Source of the DNA: Streptomyces lasiicapitis | Lineage (GTDB): Bacteria > Actinomycetota > Actinomycetes > Streptomycetales > Streptomycetaceae | Assembly (NCBI RefSeq): GCF_014646335.1 | Contig: NZ_BMNG01000007.1 | Span: forward strand, 401,301-465,300 | Direction of reading: 5' to 3' | DNA length: 64,000 nucleotides | In this document: in pieces, positions 35,025-44,514 of the stretch | Position numbering within the stretch: position 1 is the first letter of the stretch | How the letters are laid out: the number at the start of each line of letters is the position of its first letter | The notes under the pieces: generated by a model | Told to the model about the DNA's origin: nothing | Database searches by the model: none | What the model saw: the letters and a program-made list of their open reading frames with translations, nothing else | Program-made: the position numbers and the translations under genes

Positions 35025-36640
35025 GTGGCGGACGACCCCACCGTCGGCAGGTAGCGCGGTGCTCGCCAGGCCTTCAGCCGGTGCTCCACCGCCGCCCCCA
35101 GCGACAGCAGCTTGCCGTCCTGGTGGTCACCGGACATGAGCAGCAGGCCGACCGGCAGTTCGTTCACGGTCCCGGCGGGCACCGAGAGGGACGGGTAACC
35201 GGCGACGGCCGCGGGAGTGGAGGACGGGATGACGTCGTTGTCGCCGCGGGCGCAGTCGGTGGTCCAGGCGGGCGGGTTCGTCGGCGCGGCGATGGCGTCG
35301 AGGTCGTGCGCGGCCAGGGTCTCGTCGAGGGAACGCTGGGAGAGGTCCTTCAACTCGGCCCGCATCGCACGGTACTTGGGGTCGGTGGTGGGCGGCGCGG
35401 CGAGGGCCTGCTCGAACAGTTCCTGACCGGCGAAGCAGGTCTGCTCCGCGGGGTGGGTGCGGTTGAACTCGATCAGCCCGGCGAGGTCCTTGGGCCCCTT
35501 GCGCGTACCGAGGTAGGCGTCGATGTCGCGGTGGAACTCGCTCAGGAGCGCGGGGAATTCGAGCTCGGCGAGGCGTGCCTGGTACGGGGGCGTCACTTCG
35601 ACGACCACGGCTCCGGACTTGCGCAGCTTGTTCGCGGTACGGGTCATCACCGCGTCGACGTCCGGGCCGAGGGAGGGGAGGCGCCAGAGGCCGATTCGCT
35701 TGCCGCGGAGGCTGGTTGCGGCGCCTTTGGCCCCCTGGAGGTCGCCAAGGCCGCCCGCCGCGCCACCGCGCGCACTGTCGCCCCCGCCCCCACTGAGCAC
35801 CGCCAGCGTGAGCGCGGTGTCGATCACGTTGCGCGCCATGGGCCCGGCCGTGTCCTGCTCGGCGGAGATCGGCACCACGCCCGACTGGCTGACCAGTCCG
35901 AGGCTGGGCTTGTGGCCGACGATGCCGTTCATCCCGGCCGGGCACACGATGGAGCCGTCCGTCTCGGTGCCGATCGCCACCTGCGAAAGGGACGCGGCGA
36001 GCGCGGCGGCCGAGCCGGAGGAGGAGCCGCACGGGTTCCGGTCGAGGACGTAGGGGTTGTTGGTCTGCCCGCCCACCGCGGACCAGCCCGATGTCGGCTT
36101 CGCCGCGCGGAAGTTGGCCCACTCGGACAGGTTGGTCTTGCCTAGGATCACCGCGCCCGCCTTCCGCAGCCGGGTCACGAGCACGGCGTCGGTGTCCGGC
36201 GGGCTCCCGGCCAGCGCGAGCGACCCTGCCGTGGTCGACATGTCGCGGGTGTTCACGTTGTCCTTGAGCAGGACGGGAATGCCGTCCAGCGGCCCGAGAG
36301 TCTCACCGCGCCGGTGCCGGGCATCGCTGGCGGCCGCCTGCCGCAGCGCGGTCGGACTGGTGCGGAGCACCGAGTGAATCTTGGGATCGACGTTCTTGAT
36401 CCGCCCCAGATAGGCCCTCGTCAGCGCCGCCGAGGTCAGCGAACCCCTGCCCATACGCGCCTGCAACTCCGGAATCGTCACCGTGTCGAGGTCGACCCCC
36501 AGCCCCGGTGACGACCCGGCCGACGGCGCCGACGGGTCGGTGCCGCGCTCGGCGGCCACCGCCCCCGGATTCGGCACACCCGTCAGAAGCGATCCCGCGA
36601 CGAGCGCGGCGGTCAGTGTGGCAATGCTCCTCTTCCCCAT
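35015..36640 (-). CDS. secreted amidase-signature hydrolase
   Basis: 541 residues from the ATG at 36640. A signal peptide is clear (MGKRSIATLTAALVAGSLLTG, cleavage near AVAA, residues 26-30). The amidase-signature catalytic triad is complete: Lys126 in IPVLLKDNVNT, the cis-Ser in the CGSSSGS loop (205-210), and nucleophile Ser230 in GTETDGSIVCPAG. The rest (TAGPMARNVIDTA and the C-terminal FNRTHP region) fits the extracellular amidase/glutamyl-amidase branch common in streptomycetes. The start is not backed by a good ribosome site. An AGGAG-led ATG immediately followed by TAG (36659-36654) lies 19 bases upstream and might be a translational control element. Confidence 0.9.
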   Translation of the reverse strand: MGKRSIATLTAALVAGSLLTGVPNPGAVAAERGTDPSAPSAGSSPGLGVDLDTVTIPELQARMGRGSLTSAALTRAYLGRIKNVDPKIHSVLRTSPTALRQAAASDARHRRGETLGPLDGIPVLLKDNVNTRDMSTTAGSLALAGSPPDTDAVLVTRLRKAGAVILGKTNLSEWANFRAAKPTSGWSAVGGQTNNPYVLDRNPCGSSSGSAAALAASLSQVAIGTETDGSIVCPAGMNGIVGHKPSLGLVSQSGVVPISAEQDTAGPMARNVIDTALTLAVLSGGGGDSARGGAAGGLGDLQGAKGAATSLRGKRIGLWRLPSLGPDVDAVMTRTANKLRKSGAVVVEVTPPYQARLAELEFPALLSEFHRDIDAYLGTRKGPKDLAGLIEFNRTHPAEQTCFAGQELFEQALAAPPTTDPKYRAMRAELKDLSQRSLDETLAAHDLDAIAAPTNPPAWTTDCARGDNDVIPSSTPAAVAGYPSLSVPAGTVNELPVGLLLMSGDHQDGKLLSLGAAVEHRLKAWRAPRYLPTVGSSATSR

Positions 36641-36739
36641 GCGGCTCAGCGGACTACATGGGCAGCTCCTGACGCAAGGGGGCGCGGCCACGCGCGTGCC
36701 GTCGACGGGAACCCTCTGAGCAACGCCAACCGCACTTGG

Positions 36740-37399
36740 CTACCTGGCTGTTGCGGTGCGAACCCCCAGGGCGATCAGCACAGCTCCCGCCAGCCGACTG
36801 ATCCCCCGCCGGAACCAGGATGTGTCCAGCATCTCGCGTGCCGCGGCCACCACCGACGCCCAGAGCAGCAGCCACACGAGGACGATGACGACGTGCGCGA
36901 CCGCGAGCGCCGCGATCTGTGGGGCGACGGGGTGGCTCGGGGCGAGGAAATGCGGCACGAGCGTCAGATAGACCGACGAGGCCCTCGGATTGAGGACGTT
37001 GGACCACAGGCCCTGTCCGAATCCTCCGAGCTCGGCCCACGGCATGCGTCGCCTCCCCCGGCATGCCGGTTCGAGGCTTCGCCGTCTCCCCCGGTGCGTC
37101 GATTCGGGGCTCCGCCGTGCCGAGCACCATGTAGCGACGCCCAACCAGATGAGATAGGCGGCACCGAGGATCTTCACCACGGTCAGCGTCCGGGCCGACG
37201 TCATGACCAGGGCCGACAGGCCGAGCACGGCGAACGTCGCGTGCACCAGCAAACCGCACACCGTGCCGCATGCGACGAGCACGCCATCACGCCGCGAACC
37301 GGCGATCACCTTCTGGGTGACGAGGGTGAAGCTCGTACCCGGAATGAGCGTGAGAGGAGTGACGGCGAGCATGAATGCGAGGACCTGCTGCCACTGCAC
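36740..37399 (-). CDS. LysE/RhtB-family amino-acid exporter
   Basis: 219 residues from the GTG at 37399. Six membrane helices are expected. The N-terminal FMLAVTPLTLIPGTSFTLVTQKVIAGSRRDG is the LysE signature (the usual PGP is changed to PGT), and NVLNPRASSVYLTLVPHF is the second conserved block. A basic insert between helices 3 and 4 (about residues 92-120, ARRSPESTHRGRRR...) is longer than usual. It would export an amino acid or derivative through the cytoplasmic membrane. It is separate from the upstream P450. Confidence 0.9.
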   Translation of the reverse strand: MQWQQVLAFMLAVTPLTLIPGTSFTLVTQKVIAGSRRDGVLVACGTVCGLLVHATFAVLGLSALVMTSARTLTVVKILGAAYLIWLGVATWCSARRSPESTHRGRRRSLEPACRGRRRMPWAELGGFGQGLWSNVLNPRASSVYLTLVPHFLAPSHPVAPQIAALAVAHVVIVLVWLLLWASVVAAAREMLDTSWFRRGISRLAGAVLIALGVRTATAR

Positions 37400-37424
37400 A
37401 CCGCGAGCCTAGGGCACCTGGCTC

Positions 37425-38693
37425 TCACCCCGTCAGCCGCACCGGCAGCCTCCCCACGCTGTTGCCCACGAAGCTTGCGTGGCGTGGTAGTTCGGCTTCG
37501 GGAACCGCGAGGTCGAGGGCGGGGAAGCGGGTGAACAGGCGGTCCAGGGCGATCGTCGCCTCCATGCGGGCCAGGGGTGCGCCCAGGCAGTAGTGGGCGC
37601 CGTGACCGAGCGAGAGGTTGCGGGCCTGCCTGGTGACACGGAAGAGGGTCGCGTCGGGGCCGTACGCCGCCAGGTCGCGGCCGGCCGCGGAGTAGCCGGC
37701 GAGTACCGGGGTGCCCTTGGGGATGCGCGTGCCGTCCAGGGTGAGGTCGCGGGTCGGGTAGCGGAACGGGAAGTAGCTGACCGGGCTGTCCCAGCGCAGG
37801 GTCTCCTCCACCACGTCCGGCCAGTCGGCCTTGCCGGAGCGGACCAGGTCGAGCTGGTCGCGGTGGGCGCACAGGGCGCGCACCGCGTTGGTGATCAGGT
37901 TGAGGGTGGTCTCGTGGCCCGCGATGACCATCAGGATCAGGGTGCCGATCAGCTCCTGCGGGTCGAGCCGGTCGCCGTCCTCCTCGCGGGCCGCGATCAG
38001 CGCGCTGGTCAGGTCGTCACCGGGGCGCTCGGCTCGGCCGGCGGTCACGGCGGCCAGCACCTCCGCCATCTCACGGTTGGCGGCCACCGCCTCCTCGGGC
38101 CCAATCGACGTACTCACCACCCGGTTGGAGAGATGGTGCAGGCGATCCTGGTGCACCTCGTCCACCCCGAGCAGTTCGCAGATCACCCGCATCGGCAGCG
38201 GGAGCGCGAAGTGCGTGCGCAGGTCGGCGATTCCGTCGCCTGCCGCTGCCGCAGCGGCGAGGTCGTCCAGGAGCTCGGCGGTCAGCGCCTCGACGCGCGG
38301 GCGCAGAGCCTCCACCCGGCGCGCGGAGAACGCCTTGCTCACCAGCGACCGCAGCCGCCGGTGGTCGTCGGCGTCGGCTGTCGTCATGCCGCGTACGGTG
38401 GCAAATGTCCGCAGTGGCCAGCCGTCGGGTATCCCACCCTCCCGCAGCGCGGTGAAGTGCTCGGCGTCCTTGGCGACATCCGGGTGGGCCAGGAACTCCT
38501 TCAGCGCCTCGTGCCCCAGCACCGCCATGCCCCGCACATCCCCGGGGAGCACGACCTCGGCCACGGCGTTCTCGGCGAGAAGTCGGGCGTTGTCCGCGTG
38601 CGGGCAACCCCCGGCCGGGTCCATCCGGTGCTGCGTACGACGACGTGAAGCGCTCAAGGGTCTCTCCGGGGTGGGAGGAGGGAGGGCGTTCAT
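37425..38693 (-). CDS. cytochrome P450 (CYP107-like)
   Basis: 422 residues from the ATG at 38693; the ATG at 38624 (MDPAGGCPHADN) is an alternative and neither has a good ribosome site. The I-helix has VIAGHETTLNL, the K-helix ExxR is in VVEETLRWDSP, and the heme-binding loop is LSLGHGAHYCLGAPLARME. The usual Phe seven residues before the proximal Cys is Leu here. Length is normal for soluble actinobacterial P450s. No ferredoxin or reductase gene adjoins it. It may act in secondary metabolism or xenobiotic oxidation, with no evidence for either in the surroundings. Confidence 0.93.
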   Translation of the reverse strand: MNALPPPTPERPLSASRRRTQHRMDPAGGCPHADNARLLAENAVAEVVLPGDVRGMAVLGHEALKEFLAHPDVAKDAEHFTALREGGIPDGWPLRTFATVRGMTTADADDHRRLRSLVSKAFSARRVEALRPRVEALTAELLDDLAAAAAAGDGIADLRTHFALPLPMRVICELLGVDEVHQDRLHHLSNRVVSTSIGPEEAVAANREMAEVLAAVTAGRAERPGDDLTSALIAAREEDGDRLDPQELIGTLILMVIAGHETTLNLITNAVRALCAHRDQLDLVRSGKADWPDVVEETLRWDSPVSYFPFRYPTRDLTLDGTRIPKGTPVLAGYSAAGRDLAAYGPDATLFRVTRQARNLSLGHGAHYCLGAPLARMEATIALDRLFTRFPALDLAVPEAELPRHASFVGNSVGRLPVRLTG

Positions 38694-38877
38694 CGGGCAG
38701 TGAATGACAGTCGACGGCAGTCAGTAGGGGCACTTCGCAAAGGCGTTGGGGCACGTCATTGTCCCGCAGCTGCCCCGTACCCCGGTAGGTCGCACGCCCG
38801 ATACGATCACGACCAAACGGGCCGGGAGACCAGGGCCCGTGACCCATGAGGCACTAGCAAGTTGGGGGAAATTCCCT

Positions 38878-40149
38878 ATGGCGAGATCCGGGTTCGTGCG
38901 TTCGGCGACCGTGGTCGTCAGCAGTGTGGTGTTCGCCGCGGTGGGGGCGACGCACGCGGTGGCCGAGCCGGCCAAGACCACGTCGGCCGACCCCGCGGCC
39001 GTGCGCGCGGCGCTGGACAAGACGGTCGCCGCGGGCGCGCCCGGCGCGTTCGCGGTGGTCCGCAACCACGGCGGCGACTCCACGGGCGACCAGAAGATCG
39101 CCGTCGGCAAGTCCGACCTCGGCGGCACACCGATGAACGCCGGCTGGCGCTTCCGCGTCGGCAGCAACACCAAGATGTTCACTTCTGTCCTGGTTCTGCG
39201 TCTCGCGGAGCAGGGCCGCATCGACCTGGACAAGCCGCTGCGCGAGTACCTCCCCGCGGGCACCCTGCCGACCGGCTGGGACATGACCGGCCGTCAGGTG
39301 CTCCAGCACCGCTCCGGTGTCTACGACCACACCAACGACCTCCTCGAGCAGGCCGGCGAAGAGACCACCGCCGCCTTCGAGAAGCGCATCCGCAACACCG
39401 TCTACACGCCCGCCGAGCTCGTCGCGCTGTCCGTGAAGCACGGCCAGCAGTTCACGCCGGGCTCGCGCTACTCGTACTCGAACACCAACTACGCCCTCCT
39501 GGGCATGGCCGTCGAGAACATCACCGGCAAGTCGTACGCGAAGAACCTGAGCACGCAGATCATCAAGCCGCTCAACCTGCGCAAGACGTCCTACGTGGTC
39601 CCCAAGAAGACGATCGCCGGGGCGCACGTCACCGGCTACCTGACGAACGACGACCGCACCAAGCCGCTGCTCGACTCCACCGAGCAGAACGGCTCCTGGG
39701 TGGGCAGCGCGGGCGCCGTCATCTCCTCCGCCGCCGACCTCGACCGCTTCCTCGCGGCGCTCATGGCCGGCAGCTCCGGCGGGCTCGTCTCCGACGAGTC
39801 GCTGCGGCAGATGACGAGCACGCAGCCCACGCCCACGGCGAACGTCTCCTACGGCCTCGGCCTGCGCGAGATCAAGCTGTCCTGCGGCAAGGTGTACGGC
39901 CACGGCGGCATCGTGCAGGGCTACCAGACGCAGTCCTTCGCCACCCGCGACGGCAAGCGGACGGTCGTCGTCTTCGCCAACGCCTCCAACAACACTTCGG
40001 TGACACAGGGTCTCACCAACACCCTGGAGCCCGCGGTCTGCGGCACCAAGCCCCCGGCGGCCTCGAAGTTCCGCTCGGCCGACGCGGGCGGCGCCCGCCC
40101 CGGGTCGACCGCGCCCGCGGTCCCCGTGGTGGACGACACCCGCTTCTAG
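38878..40149 (+). CDS. secreted serine hydrolase, beta-lactamase/D-Ala-D-Ala carboxypeptidase family
   Basis: 423 residues from the ATG at 38878, after GGGGGAA. It has a signal peptide (MARSGFVRSATVVVSSVVFAA, cleavage near AVAE). Class C beta-lactamase/DD-peptidase motifs are intact: S96-N-T-K99 in RVGSNTKMF, the Tyr-x-Asn in YSYSNTNYALLG, and HGG in VYGHGGIVQGYQT. It probably acts on D-alanyl-D-alanine peptides of the cell wall or a related ester, outside the membrane. A paralogue is encoded convergently next door. The last 40 residues are Pro/Ala-rich. Confidence 0.93.
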   Translation: MARSGFVRSATVVVSSVVFAAVGATHAVAEPAKTTSADPAAVRAALDKTVAAGAPGAFAVVRNHGGDSTGDQKIAVGKSDLGGTPMNAGWRFRVGSNTKMFTSVLVLRLAEQGRIDLDKPLREYLPAGTLPTGWDMTGRQVLQHRSGVYDHTNDLLEQAGEETTAAFEKRIRNTVYTPAELVALSVKHGQQFTPGSRYSYSNTNYALLGMAVENITGKSYAKNLSTQIIKPLNLRKTSYVVPKKTIAGAHVTGYLTNDDRTKPLLDSTEQNGSWVGSAGAVISSAADLDRFLAALMAGSSGGLVSDESLRQMTSTQPTPTANVSYGLGLREIKLSCGKVYGHGGIVQGYQTQSFATRDGKRTVVVFANASNNTSVTQGLTNTLEPAVCGTKPPAASKFRSADAGGARPGSTAPAVPVVDDTRF

Positions 40150-40172
40150 GAACTGGCCGGCCGACTCGGCCG

Positions 40173-41339
40173 TCAGCGGCACAAGGCCGTGTCCACGACA
40201 CGCTCGACGTGCTTCATGACGGCCCCGTCGGCCGGCTGGGTCGTCACCGCGACGTTGGCGGTACGGCCCTCGATGGTGACCCCGCCCCGGGTCTCGTAGC
40301 CCGTGGTGCTGCCGCCGTGGCCCCAGTAGACACCCCCGCACGACAGCGGGGTGCTCACCAGGCCCAGTCCATAGCGGGCGCCTTCGGCGAAGGGCGCGCC
40401 GGCCGGGACGGTCTTGCGCATCTCGGCGAGCTGGGCGGGCCGGAGGAGGTCGCCGTGCAGGAGCGCGCCGTAGAACCGGTTGAGGTCGGAGTTGGTGGAG
40501 ATCATCTGGCCTGCCGCCCAGCCCCATGAGGGGTCGAACTCCGTGACGTCGAGCGGGGCACCCGCGGCGTCCCGGTCGTAGCCCTTGGGGTGGGGTTCCC
40601 TGATGGTCACGTCCCCGGGGGCGGGGAAGTAGGTGTGGCGCAGCCCGGCGCGCTTGATGATGCGCCGGTCGATCTCCTCGGCCACGGAGTGTCCTGTGAC
40701 CTTCTCGATGATCATGCCGGCGAGCACGTAGTTGGTGTTGCTGTACTCCCACTTCTTCCCGGGCGCGAAGTCCGCCTTGTGCTGGAGCGCCGCGTCGAGG
40801 AGGTCGCGCGGGGAGTAGTACCGGGGTTCGTCGGCAAGGTACTTCACGTAGTTGGGCAGCCCGCTGGTGTGCTGCAGGAGCTGACGGACCTTGATGTCGC
40901 GCCCGTCGATCCCGTCCCCGCGGACGAGGCCCCGCAGATACGTCTCCACCGGGGCATCGAGTCGGACCTTGCCCTCACCGACCAGTTGCAGCATGACCAC
41001 CGCGGTGAACGTCTTGGTGTTGCTGCCGATCCGCACCTGTCCGTCCCTGGGCACCTTCGCGCCGGTGGCGAGGTCGGCGACACCCGCGGTGTAGGTACGG
41101 GTGCGGCCTTCGCTGTCGCTGACGCTGGCGAGTGCGGCGGGCACGCCGTCGGACTGCACCAGCGCGTCCAGACCCTGCCGGACGGTGTCCGGCCGCTCGG
41201 CGGCGAAGGCCGCGGGCGGTGCGAGGGCGCCCATCGTCATGACGCCCACGGCCACCGCGACCGCGGCCGGCACCACTGCGCGCCGACCGCCCCGCCGCCG
41301 ACCTGAGGACTGAAATTTCTGCGACGCCTGCTCACGCAC
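40173..41339 (-). CDS. secreted serine hydrolase, beta-lactamase/D-Ala-D-Ala carboxypeptidase family
   Basis: 388 residues from the GTG at 41339, which has AGGAG eight bases upstream; the longer frame (ATG 41378) is less likely. A basic N-region (GRRRGGRRAVV) and hydrophobic core make a signal peptide or anchor, with cleavage near AFAA. The motifs are S106-N-T-K109 in RIGSNTKTF, Tyr-x-Asn in YSNTNYVLAG, and HGG in YWGHGGSTTGYE. It has the same fold and similar size as the convergent neighbour at 38878, with 23 bases between their stops. The pair probably arose by divergence of a cell-wall peptidase family rather than recent duplication. Confidence 0.92.
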   Translation of the reverse strand: MREQASQKFQSSGRRRGGRRAVVPAAVAVAVGVMTMGALAPPAAFAAERPDTVRQGLDALVQSDGVPAALASVSDSEGRTRTYTAGVADLATGAKVPRDGQVRIGSNTKTFTAVVMLQLVGEGKVRLDAPVETYLRGLVRGDGIDGRDIKVRQLLQHTSGLPNYVKYLADEPRYYSPRDLLDAALQHKADFAPGKKWEYSNTNYVLAGMIIEKVTGHSVAEEIDRRIIKRAGLRHTYFPAPGDVTIREPHPKGYDRDAAGAPLDVTEFDPSWGWAAGQMISTNSDLNRFYGALLHGDLLRPAQLAEMRKTVPAGAPFAEGARYGLGLVSTPLSCGGVYWGHGGSTTGYETRGGVTIEGRTANVAVTTQPADGAVMKHVERVVDTALCR

Positions 41340-41521
41340 GTGCGAACTCCTACGGAATCGTCGGGAATCCAGTGGCATATGCCGTGCCCCTGGTGGTTCC
41401 CAGCATTTCCGGATGCGCCCGCCCGGCACGATCCCGGTACCCACCTGGCTCCAGGTAGGGCTAACCCCCGTGTGCCCTGCGGCCCCTGCCGCTCAGTGCG
41501 CGCGCACGACCTGCGGCCTCG

Positions 41522-42064
41522 TCAACGCCTCGCGCGCCGGATCGTCAACCGGCCCATCCCCATGGCCCCGGAGATCCGGATCTTCGGCCCGCCGGGACGG
41601 GAGGGCCGCCCGCTCTTGTCGAGCGTCTCCTTCCACACGGCCTGCACGCCCTCGAAGTCGACGATCGCGTCGTGCGGCACCGTGATCTTGGATCTGCCGG
41701 TGCCGAGGTGCAGTTCGATGTCGACCACCGGGTGCTCGATGATCGCCCGGGACAGGTCCAGATGCACCCGTCCCATCGCGGACTGGACCTTGAGGGTGCG
41801 CGGGACCCGCCACTCGCCGCGCCGCCGGATCCGTCCGCTGAGGGCGCCGATCGTGGACGTGGCGCCCTCCTTCTCCGGCGGGAGCGAGGCGAGGAGCGGC
41901 GCGAGTTCCCCGTGGGTCTTGGCGGTCAGCACCTGGCCGAGGCGGTCGTCCATCTCCTCGTGCGCGAGGTGCCCTTCGGCGTAGGCCTCCCGCAGCCGCC
42001 GCACGGCCTCGTCGCGGTCGTCCTCACCGAGCGGTGTCGTCGGGTCCTTCGGCAGCGAGGTCAC
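41522..42064 (-). CDS. DUF1707 domain protein
   Basis: 180 residues from the GTG at 42064. The N-terminal DUF1707 block is clear (DDRDEAVRRLREAYAEGHLAHEEMDDRLGQVLTAKTHGEL), a short helical domain found in many actinobacterial membrane or regulatory proteins. The C-terminal part is a beta-rich region like those following DUF1707 in other proteins (TLKVQSAMGRVHLDLSRAIIEHPVVDIELHLG). No membrane helix is present. A function is not established. It is divergent from the LuxR-type ATPase regulator, with 143 bases between starts. Confidence 0.86.
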   Translation of the reverse strand: MTSLPKDPTTPLGEDDRDEAVRRLREAYAEGHLAHEEMDDRLGQVLTAKTHGELAPLLASLPPEKEGATSTIGALSGRIRRRGEWRVPRTLKVQSAMGRVHLDLSRAIIEHPVVDIELHLGTGRSKITVPHDAIVDFEGVQAVWKETLDKSGRPSRPGGPKIRISGAMGMGRLTIRRARR

Positions 42065-42207
42065 CGTTTCACTCTAATTGCTGTACTGACGAGGCGTACG
42101 CGCCGAGGTCCGCGGCGGGCAAGGCGCGCGATCCCGTTAACACAGCGCATCCGTGCACCTACGCTCTGACTCGAAGGTGTGTGGCCGGGCAGCGGTCGGG
42201 GCACTGG

Positions 42208-44514
42208 ATGACAGGCACGGGGGCGGGCGGCATGGGATTCGGGTTCGGGCAGCGACGCGGCGGGCAGTTGCCCGTCGAACGGACCAGCTTCGTCGGGCGG
42301 GACGCGGAAATCGCCCTGGTCCAGGAGGCGTTCACACAGGCGCCACTGGTCACCCTGGTGGGACCCGGCGGTGTGGGCAAGAGCCGTACGGCGCTGCGGG
42401 CGGCCGGCGGGCTCGGGGAGCGGTTCCCCGACGGGGTGTGGCTCGCGGAGCTGTCGGCGCTGCGGGATCCGGAGCTGGTGCCCGCGACGCTCGCCGCCGT
42501 CCTCGAACTGCCCGAACAGCCGGGCATGGAACCGCTCGACGCGGTGGTCGCCCACCTGCGGGGACGGCGGCTGCTGATCGTCCTGGACACCTGCGAGCAC
42601 CTCGTGGACGCGTGCGCGATGCTGTGCGACGTCCTGTTGCGGGAGGCCGCGGACGCGTGCGTGCTCGCCACCAGCAGGCAGCCGCTCGACGTCCCCGGCG
42701 AGCAGTGCCTGGTGATCGCGCCGCTCGCGGCCGAGGACGCCGTCGAGCTGTTCGTGCAGCGCGCCATCGCCGTGGCACCGGGTTTCGCGGCCGACGAGGA
42801 CAACCGGGCCCAACTGAGCGCCCTCGTCGGCCGCTTGGACGGAATCCCGCTCGCCCTGGAACTCGCGGCGGTGCGGCTGCGGGCCGTGCCGCTGTCCCAC
42901 CTGGTCGCCCGCCTCGACCAGCGCTTCGGCGTGCTGACCGGCGGTCGGCGCACCGCTCTCGCACGGCATCAGACGCTGCGTACGACCATCGACTGGTCGT
43001 ACGAACTGTGCGTACCCAAAGAGCGCGAACTGTGGCTGCGGCTTTCGGTGTTCGCCGGATCCTTCGAGCTGGGCACGGCGGAGGAGGTGTGCGCGGGCGG
43101 TGAACTGGCGCCCGAGGACGTCCTGGAGACGCTGGTCGGGCTCGTCGACAAGTCGGTGGTGCAGCACCTCAGCGGGGGTGCGGGGCGCTACCGGCTCCTC
43201 GACACCCTCCGCGCGTACGGCGCCGAGCAGTTGGCGGGGACGGACCACGCGGCATCCGTGCGGGAGGCGCACTTCGCGTACTACCGCCGCCTGGGCCAGC
43301 GCCTGTGGGACGAGCTGTTGACCGAGGCGCAGGTCGGTCTCTACCGGACGGCGCGCGCCGAGGCCGCGGACATGCGGGCCGCCTTGGGCTACGCGTACGC
43401 CACTCCCGGCCGCGCGCGCGAAGGGCTGTGGCTGGCCGCCCAGTTGGCGTCGTTCTGGCGAGCCGCGGGGACGCTGTCGGAGGGGCAGTACTGGATCGAC
43501 AAAGGGCTCGCCCAAGTGCCCGAGGACTGCTGGGAGCGGGCCTGGGGGCTGCTGCTCGGCGGGGTGCTCGCCGTGTGGGGCGGTGATCTGGCAGTGGCGC
43601 CGGGCCGCTTCGAGGAAGCGCGTGAGGTGGCCGAGCGGTGCGGCGAGGAGCGCGTGCTGCTGTTCGCCGAGCCGTATCTCGGCGCGATGCGCGCGCTCGG
43701 CGGCGAGGTGGAGGAGGGTCTCGCCCGCCTGGAGCGGGGGCGGCAGGGCATCATGGCGGCCGGTGATCCGCTGGGCATCAGCGTGATGCACTGCGAAGGC
43801 GCCCTGGTGCGGGCCGTGTTCGGCGACACCGACGGGGCCCTCGACCTCTGCGAGACCGGACTCGCCCACCTCAAGGACACCGGGGACCGCCAGTTCTACG
43901 CCACCACGCTGATGGTGCAGGGCATAATCCTGTGGCTCGCGGGTCGGCACGAGGACAGCGCTCCGCCGCTGCGGCGCGCCCTCGACGCGGCGAGCGAGGT
44001 CGGCGACGTCCTGGTGGCGGCGCTGTGCTGCCTGGGGCTCTCCTGGTACGCGGGACGGCAGGAACGGTATTCCCGGGCGGCGTGGCTCCTCGGGTACGCG
44101 GAGGGCGCCCGCCGCCTCAACGGCGACCCGGTGGCGATGCTGCCCTCGCTCCTGGAGCAGCAGGAGTCGGCGCAGCGGACCGTACGGGAGGCGCTCGGCG
44201 CCACGGCGTTCGAGCGCTGGCACGGGGTGGGGGCACGGATGACGGGGACGGAGATCCTGGAGGCGGTGCGCGCGGACGCGGACGTGCCGCCGTCTGCCCG
44301 CCTCGTACCCGGCGCGCGTCAGGGGCGCCCGGCCGACTCCCTCACCCCGCGCGAACGCGAGGTCGCCGAGCTGGTGGCCCGCGGCCTCTCCAACCGCGAG
44401 GTCGCCGAACGCCTCGTGATCTCCAAGCGGACCGCGGACACGCATGTCGAGCACATCCTCACGAAGCTCAGGCTGCGGTCGCGGGCGGAAATTCCCGGGG
44501 TGTTGGAGGACTGA
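42208..44514 (+). CDS. LuxR-family regulator with AAA/NB-ARC-like ATPase domain
   Basis: 768 residues from the ATG at 42208; ATG 42232 is an in-frame alternative. After a Gly-rich start, an ATPase domain begins at TSFVGRDAEIALVQ and has Walker A LVGPGGVGKSRT (about 50-60), Walker B LLIVLDTCEHL and the sensor-like TSRQPL. A winged-helix region follows (IDWSYELCVPKERELWLRLSVF). The middle 300 residues are tetratricopeptide-like helices. The C-terminal LuxR helix-turn-helix (about 711-765) reads LTPREREVAELVARGLSNRE. This is the usual layout of Streptomyces signal-transduction ATPases. Its stop codon lies inside a tandem repeat array. Confidence 0.93.
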   Translation: MTGTGAGGMGFGFGQRRGGQLPVERTSFVGRDAEIALVQEAFTQAPLVTLVGPGGVGKSRTALRAAGGLGERFPDGVWLAELSALRDPELVPATLAAVLELPEQPGMEPLDAVVAHLRGRRLLIVLDTCEHLVDACAMLCDVLLREAADACVLATSRQPLDVPGEQCLVIAPLAAEDAVELFVQRAIAVAPGFAADEDNRAQLSALVGRLDGIPLALELAAVRLRAVPLSHLVARLDQRFGVLTGGRRTALARHQTLRTTIDWSYELCVPKERELWLRLSVFAGSFELGTAEEVCAGGELAPEDVLETLVGLVDKSVVQHLSGGAGRYRLLDTLRAYGAEQLAGTDHAASVREAHFAYYRRLGQRLWDELLTEAQVGLYRTARAEAADMRAALGYAYATPGRAREGLWLAAQLASFWRAAGTLSEGQYWIDKGLAQVPEDCWERAWGLLLGGVLAVWGGDLAVAPGRFEEAREVAERCGEERVLLFAEPYLGAMRALGGEVEEGLARLERGRQGIMAAGDPLGISVMHCEGALVRAVFGDTDGALDLCETGLAHLKDTGDRQFYATTLMVQGIILWLAGRHEDSAPPLRRALDAASEVGDVLVAALCCLGLSWYAGRQERYSRAAWLLGYAEGARRLNGDPVAMLPSLLEQQESAQRTVREALGATAFERWHGVGARMTGTEILEAVRADADVPPSARLVPGARQGRPADSLTPREREVAELVARGLSNREVAERLVISKRTADTHVEHILTKLRLRSRAEIPGVLED

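Noticed and set aside
38878..41339. Recent gene duplication of the two serine hydrolases
   Set aside because: They share catalytic motifs but differ along most of their length, so an old paralogous relationship is more likely.
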